From Chamaecyparis obtusa (Eukaryota > Streptophyta > Pinopsida > Cupressales > Cupressaceae), in contig BSBK01003565.1 in assembly GCA_027943335.1 (NCBI GenBank), positions 625,001-689,000 on the forward strand: a stretch of 64,000 nucleotides of DNA, written 5' to 3'. The notes under the pieces are model-generated. The model was not told the DNA's origin and ran no database searches. It saw only the letters and a list, made by a program, of their open reading frames with translations. This document shows, piece after piece, positions 59,951 to 64,000 of this stretch. Made by a program: the position numbers and the translations under genes. Every line of letters starts with the position of its first letter. The stretch's first letter is position 1.

Positions 59951-60829
59951 TCATTCTGGATAGGAACTAGGAAGTGGAATCCAAATGAAGTATGATGATG
60001 ATGCCATGAACCAATCCATATCCAAATGAAAGAAGGAAGAAGGTCTCCAAATATGCATCTTTGAAGACTGAATAGGTCTCTCCAATCTCAAAGAATCTAT
60101 CACATCATTTGACAAACCAACTGAAGAAGAAGAATCAAGAATGTCAATCTCTAAAGAATGTGAAGAAGTATCTCCATCTATGATGACATTGTCATCAAAG
60201 AGAAGAGAAACCCCCTCAAGTATGTCTCCCAAATCTGAAATGTGAGACTCCACAAACAATGCACCAGTATATGGCAAATAAGAATCCCAATCAGGAAGAC
60301 AAATAGATATCTCTTTCGATGAATCATTGGAATCACCAACAAGAGATGATTGTGTGATCTCAACTAGAGAAGTAGGAGCTACAGGAGGAGCCAATGGATC
60401 ATCCTCGCTCTCAATTTCTATAAATTCTTCAATTGCATCTAAAGTATAATCATCATAGGGAATATTATCTGCATCATCAAGAGGAATGAGGCAATCTGAA
60501 GCAAGATCATATGGGAATGGAGGAACATGTGGATCACCAAAAATCTCCCAAATGATTGTCCAAATTATGTGTGGACATTGAACACCTCTAAATTTGGGGT
60601 AGATGTCATAGAAGAGACACAAAATAATGCTAGCAATAATCAAATTTATAATATGAGCATTCTTTTCTCCCGAAACATATTGCTTCCACTGTGACTTTGG
60701 CTCAGGAATGAGTCCATAAAGATGAGGCAAGAGATTAAGCCATCTACAATGTGTGATGATTCCTTTTGCTCGTGACTCATAATTATCCTTAGTCAAAAGT
60801 ACTAATATAGGATGTGTTTCATAACCCAT
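59951..60829 (-). CDS. Shortened Gag-tail fusion protein of element 2, 292 codons, uninterrupted
   Basis: It starts MGYETHPILVLLTKDNYESR and contains the copia Gag N-terminal pattern (NYESRAKGIITHCRWL, HLYGLIPEP) and part of the following helical core (IIWTIIWEIFG). The rest of Gag, the CCHC knuckle and the protease are absent. From about residue 125 it is acidic and Pro/Ser-rich, and from LEGVSLLFDDNVIIDGDTSS (60240 down) to SLRLERPI it matches the tail of the element 1 protein at 18330-18486. The frame has no stop or shift, unlike most ORFs in this window. The start codon is chosen by analogy with element 1; upstream there is only leader. It may be a partial capsid partner for a complete element. 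Its function is unknown and its expression is not shown. Confidence 0.65.
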   Translation of the reverse strand: MGYETHPILVLLTKDNYESRAKGIITHCRWLNLLPHLYGLIPEPKSQWKQYVSGEKNAHIINLIIASIILCLFYDIYPKFRGVQCPHIIWTIIWEIFGDPHVPPFPYDLASDCLIPLDDADNIPYDDYTLDAIEEFIEIESEDDPLAPPVAPTSLVEITQSSLVGDSNDSSKEISICLPDWDSYLPYTGALFVESHISDLGDILEGVSLLFDDNVIIDGDTSSHSLEIDILDSSSSVGLSNDVIDSLRLERPIQSSKMHIWRPSSFFHLDMDWFMASSSYFIWIPLPSSYPE

Positions 60830-61576
60830 GATTACATTAATGATACACTTCTCTCATTACAAATTGAGATCAACAAATTATTACACTCCAAAATCAGGCT
60901 ATAATAGACTTAGATCATTATGAAAAAGACCAAGCTAAGGCTTATGCATTACAAATGAAAAAACTAATCCATTTTATGAAAGTATAGTTTCTGGTCATAG
61001 TCACTAAAATCTGATTCAAAATCTAAAAAATACAAAAAAAATATGCACTTTCAAAAAAAATTGCACCTAAAAAGGAGTTCATATGAGGTCAAATGAGGCC
61101 TTGGAAGTTGCAAAAACTGTGATTTGCAATTTTTAGAAAAATTCAGGAACAAAGATAAAAAAACCACCTGAACCATTGTGTAGATCATGAAATTCTACAC
61201 CAAAACAAAAAAAATTGCTCGTAAAAAGGAGTCCAAATGACTGAGATATCGTTGTTTGAAAATTGCCTCTAAAATATTTTTTTCTAAATTGCCGCCGCCA
61301 CACTTCCAAAATTCAAATAGCTCTAAATTTGGCCTCTGATTTGGATGAAACAAAATTTGAGTTAGGGGTTTTTGGACCTCCTTAATATGATTCCAACCTC
61401 TTATTTGCACCAGTAAGCACCAAGATTGACCTGTAATAAAAAGCCACAAAATACAAAACCCTAAATTTTCTCCAAATAGACTATGCAATGGTGATGTCCA
61501 AATACCTTTATTCTACACCCACAATTAAATCAAGCCAAGATTTCACTTCTTGAGAAGAGGTCTTCACACCTTGAGA
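60830..61576 (-). other. Leader of element 2
   Basis: Non-coding DNA between the PBS and the ORF in element sense. It has AAAATTGC and CATTTTTAG-type words resembling the element 1 leader near 16300-16650 in inverse orientation. Confidence 0.55.
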
Positions 61577-61588
61577 GCTCTGATACCA
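61577..61588 (-). other. Primer binding site of element 2
   Basis: Minus strand TGGTATCAGAGC, directly next to the LTR. Confidence 0.9.
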
Positions 61589-62077
61589 TGTTAGAGTTTT
61601 AGGTGACTCTACAACACCCCCAAGATTGAATGCAAGACCAAGATAACTTCCATAAGAGATTGGCAAGACAATTGCATTAAGATGCAAGAATGATATTATT
61701 GATCATGGACATGATTAAAATGTACATAATAGGCCTCCTTATATAGGAAATGAGAAAAGAGACAATGATAAGGAGCTAATAAGCTATTACCTATGCTAGG
61801 TGTAATAACATGTCCACCAAATGTGGATCATCCTCCATTATGCAATAAAGTATGTGCAATAGATTAGGATGATAATGTGATAAGAGCACGAAAGGTGGAT
61901 CTCACACACAAAGAGGTATGTGATGACAACTATCACACCTAAAGTAGAAATTATCCTACACCATGTACTTGAATAAGGTGCACACTCCTAGGTGTCTCAA
62001 TCACTAACTACTACACAATGCATTATCCTAAGTAAGATTAAGTTAAGTGTAATTAGAAATATTTAATTACACCAACA
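61589..62077 (-). repeat. Element 2 LTR, right (5' in element sense)
   Basis: 489 bp, same ends as 59045-59533, followed by AGCTT. Confidence 0.93.
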
Positions 62078-62082
62078 AGCTT

Positions 62083-62574
62083 TGAGTTGAGTCTTTGGTT
62101 CCACCCTTTGAAGACAAAGAAAAGGTTGGGTCCTCAAAGCTTGGGACAAGTAGACAAGATCAATGGTCAAGATTCCTTTTCACTTTGAGTGAATGAGATT
62201 CAATTTGGCTTGATCCATGTGAATGTCTTTCCTTTAATCTCATTGGTTAATTGATTTTCCTCCCTTTGTGGTTTTTGAGAGTAATTAAGATTTATTAATT
62301 TCTTTAAATGAACTTGTTTAGCCATGTACCCCTTGAATGGGTCAAATTTTATTTAATCCAAGACTGTACAATTAATTGATTTAATTGTATTTTGATTTGA
62401 TTGCATTTGATTAAAATGCTGTCAATTTTTATTTTGATTGAATTAAGACTCAATTTTTATTTTGATTGGCTAATTATGTATTGTGTTTTAATTACTTCAA
62501 TTATTTTCTTGATTTTCTTTGATTTTAGCTTGATTTGCTTTGATTTGATCTTTGTCTATTTTTAGGTGATTACA
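62083..62574 (-). repeat. Element B right LTR, third fragment
   Basis: Matches 33836-34308 up to GGTGATTACA, followed by the duplication CCAAC. Confidence 0.92.
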
Positions 62575-63910
62575 CCAACCATCTATTACTGACCAATCCT
62601 TTTTCATCTCAATGTTGGTAGTGATTGTGTGCAAAATTAGGATGGCTTTCTGCATAACCAAATGATGTTTTGTCCCTTTTTTATTCATGGCCATTAATAA
62701 ACCAAGAGAGCCTATGTGGAAGCTTGTGGATTATATCACCTTTAATTCTTATCTGGGAACTGTGGAAGGAAAGAAATAGAAGAATCTTCCAAGACAAAGG
62801 CATGGGTATAGTTTCATTGTTTAATAAAATAGAAGCAATAGTAGTAGAAATAATGAACTCATGAATCTCAGCTCAGCAGTCTTCCCCAAAGTTTTACACT
62901 AGATGTGATGATCTTATGTTTAAGAATTGGTTCAGTCTCATTGTTCCTCAAGTAATAGGTAAAGGAGGAAAAGTAAGCTCTAGGAATAGAGAAAGTTGTA
63001 GATAGTCTTCGCCAACCACTGGTTGGTTCAAGTTAAACTTTGATGGGGCCTCCAGAGGAAACCTTGACCCATTGGGTGCTAGATACATCATTCACTCTAG
63101 CAATGGTGAGCCTATAGTGAGGTTAGCACTACCCCTAGTCGAGGACACCAATAATATGGAAAAATTGAAAGCATTACTAGTGGGAATATCTCTATGCTTA
63201 GAATTGAAGTTAACAAAAATAGAAATTAAAGGGGATTCAATGATTTTGATAAATGCCATAAGATCCAAGGCTACCCCAAATCGGAGATTGCACTCTCTTT
63301 TGGAAGTGGTGTTATCTTTGATTAACAAATTTGAATAGGTTACAATTAATCACATCTACAAAGAAGGGAACAACTTAGCAGATGGTTTAGCCAAGATGGG
63401 TGCAAAGGAAAATCATCTAAAACATACATTTGGAGGAAGGAAGGAAGGATAGAAGTTTCAAAAGTTTAACAAGACTGGATTGGTTGAAACAAAACATTGC
63501 CTCGCTGCCCTCTATTGCTAAAAAATGGTTTAGCCAATAGAAACCCAAGAGAATTTGGGCTGAGTTTATCAATATAAATATAATGAATAAGTGAGGGCCT
63601 AGGAAGTGAGGACTGCTCAGAGGTGAGTGAGGAAGAAGATGAGTGAATCAAGGAAGAAACTGAGGTAGTGGATAATAGTTTGTTAGAAGTAGAAGAGGTA
63701 GACAAGAAGCATGAATTTGTAGAGCCTGAAGATGATATAAAGGATGAGTTAGAGGATGATACGGAAGTAGAGGATGAGCAGGATGACTCCCAAGGATTGA
63801 ACCCACAATAGGATGAGGAAAAAATTTCTTCATCTTCCTCGGATGGAGGCATAAAAGATAAAAATCTCCCAACTCTATTTTTGTCTAAGTTAGTTTGCAA
63901 AAGTGTTATC
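62575..63910 (+). pseudogene. LINE (L1-type), second part: zinc-finger-like end, RNase H and acidic tail
   Basis: After the duplicated CCAAC the frame goes on from the first part: NHLLLTNPFSS, LIWELWKERNRRIF (62750). RNase H then spans 63023-63400: KLNFDGASRGN, MEKLKALLVGI, IKGDSMILINAI and GNNLADGLAKMG. All four expected acidic residues (D, E, D, D) are present, with one TAG before VTINHIYKEG that fits a lost Trp. An RNase H after the RT is known in plant L1-type LINEs. Beyond it, a plus-strand frame rich in Glu and Asp (SEVSEEEDE, KDELEDDTEVEDEQDD) runs to 63905 with two stops. The Ser-rich minus ORF there is its mirror. It is cut at 63911 by another LTR. Confidence 0.85.
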
Positions 63911-64000
63911 TGTACACACTAAAATATGCACTTCTATGAACCATTACATGCAAGGTTGCTCAAGGATGAGGCCTCACAAATCGGCTCATAGCTCTCTATG
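63911..64000 (-). repeat. Start of a further LTR related to the element C LTR
   Basis: TGTACACACTAAAATATGCA, then ACTTCTATGAACC-TTACATGCAAG, CCTCACAAATCG and CATAGCTCTCTATG match the first 100 bases of the element C LTR (44883 on). It runs off the window; orientation follows element C by analogy. Confidence 0.7.

Larger units (their letters stand above)
59045..62077 (-). mobile_element. Element 2: small non-autonomous copia-type element, relative of element 1
   Basis: 3033 bp. TSD AGCTT lies at 59040-59044 and 62078-62082, with an empty site in the left LTR of element B (about 33831-33835). LTRs are 59045-59533 and 61589-62077, both 489 bp, with about 20 differences by eye (near 4 percent). 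The PBS TGGTATCAGAGC (minus, 61577-61588) and the C-run at 59534 (complement of a PPT) give minus orientation. The only gene is a 292-codon ORF. The LTR start (minus TGTTGGTGTAATTAAATAT), the G-rich 3' region and the acidic tail of the ORF are shared with element 1. Confidence 0.93.
33441..62574 (-). mobile_element. Element B: pol-less Tat-like Ty3/gypsy LTR element, itself carrying three insertions
   Basis: Flanked by CCAAC (33436-33440 and 62575-62579). The left LTR is 33441-34308. The right LTR is 41294-41665, 59021-59044 and 62083-62574, broken by the DNA transposon and element 2. The PPT complement (plus, 34309-34321) and the PBS (minus TGGCACCCACCATGGGAC, 41273-41290) give minus orientation. 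The native interior is about 7 kb with one decayed Gag-like gene (37349-39692) and no protease, RT or integrase. Its PPT and LTR start (minus TGTAATCACCTAAAAATGG) match elements A and C, so it is a non-autonomous member of that group. LTR differences are around 5 percent in the part compared by eye. Confidence 0.88.

Noticed and set aside
63466..63900. 144-codon Ser-rich minus ORF
   Set aside because: It is the complement of an acidic plus-strand stretch continuing from the LINE; GAA/GAG/GAT runs read as Ser/Phe/Leu on the other strand.

Overview
The window looks like intergenic DNA of a large, repeat-rich plant genome, most likely a conifer. It is AT-rich and holds no convincing host gene, and almost every recognisable piece belongs to a mobile element. 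The strongest taxonomic hint is a Penelope-like retroelement (reverse transcriptase plus GIY-YIG nuclease); among plants this class is known chiefly from conifers ('Dryad' elements). The species cannot be told from the sequence.

Layout. 1-7083: 3' half of a Tat-like Ty3/gypsy element (integrase tail, antisense plant-mobile-domain gene, 3' LTR). 7084-11870: mostly featureless DNA with hairpins. 11896-14461, 19455-20564 and 21770-23140: one decayed minus-strand element with CCHC knuckles and a long unrecognised coding sequence, partly tandemly duplicated. It is broken by a solo LTR (13341-13990), by repeat R (20565-21505) and by a complete 5-kb Ty1/copia-type element that encodes only Gag and protease (14467-19454). 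24650-31278: a second copy of repeat R containing the Penelope-like element (25365-31032), whose inverted arms carry TA microsatellites and hammerhead-like motifs. A young pol-less LTR element (28088-30551) sits inside one TA tract. 31279-63910: one LINE split by a chain of insertions.

The chain reads as stratigraphy. The LINE (31279-33440, resuming at 62580) was hit by minus-strand LTR element B (33441-62574, TSD CCAAC). B's right-hand LTR was hit by a 17-kb DNA transposon (about 41670-59020) and by a small copia-type element, element 2 (59045-62077, TSD AGCTT). The DNA transposon was itself hit, inside a transposase codon, by LTR element C (44883-55404, TSD GAAGA). The target reading frame or an uninterrupted paralogue is present in the window for several of these events, so the boundaries are well supported.

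Five of the six LTR retrotransposons with recognisable internal regions (elements 1, 2, B, C and D) show no integrase, reverse transcriptase or RNase H, so they probably moved using enzymes from elsewhere. Stops in the integrase, Gag, LINE and transposase frames are mostly explainable by single C-to-T or G-to-A changes, as expected of long-methylated plant DNA.
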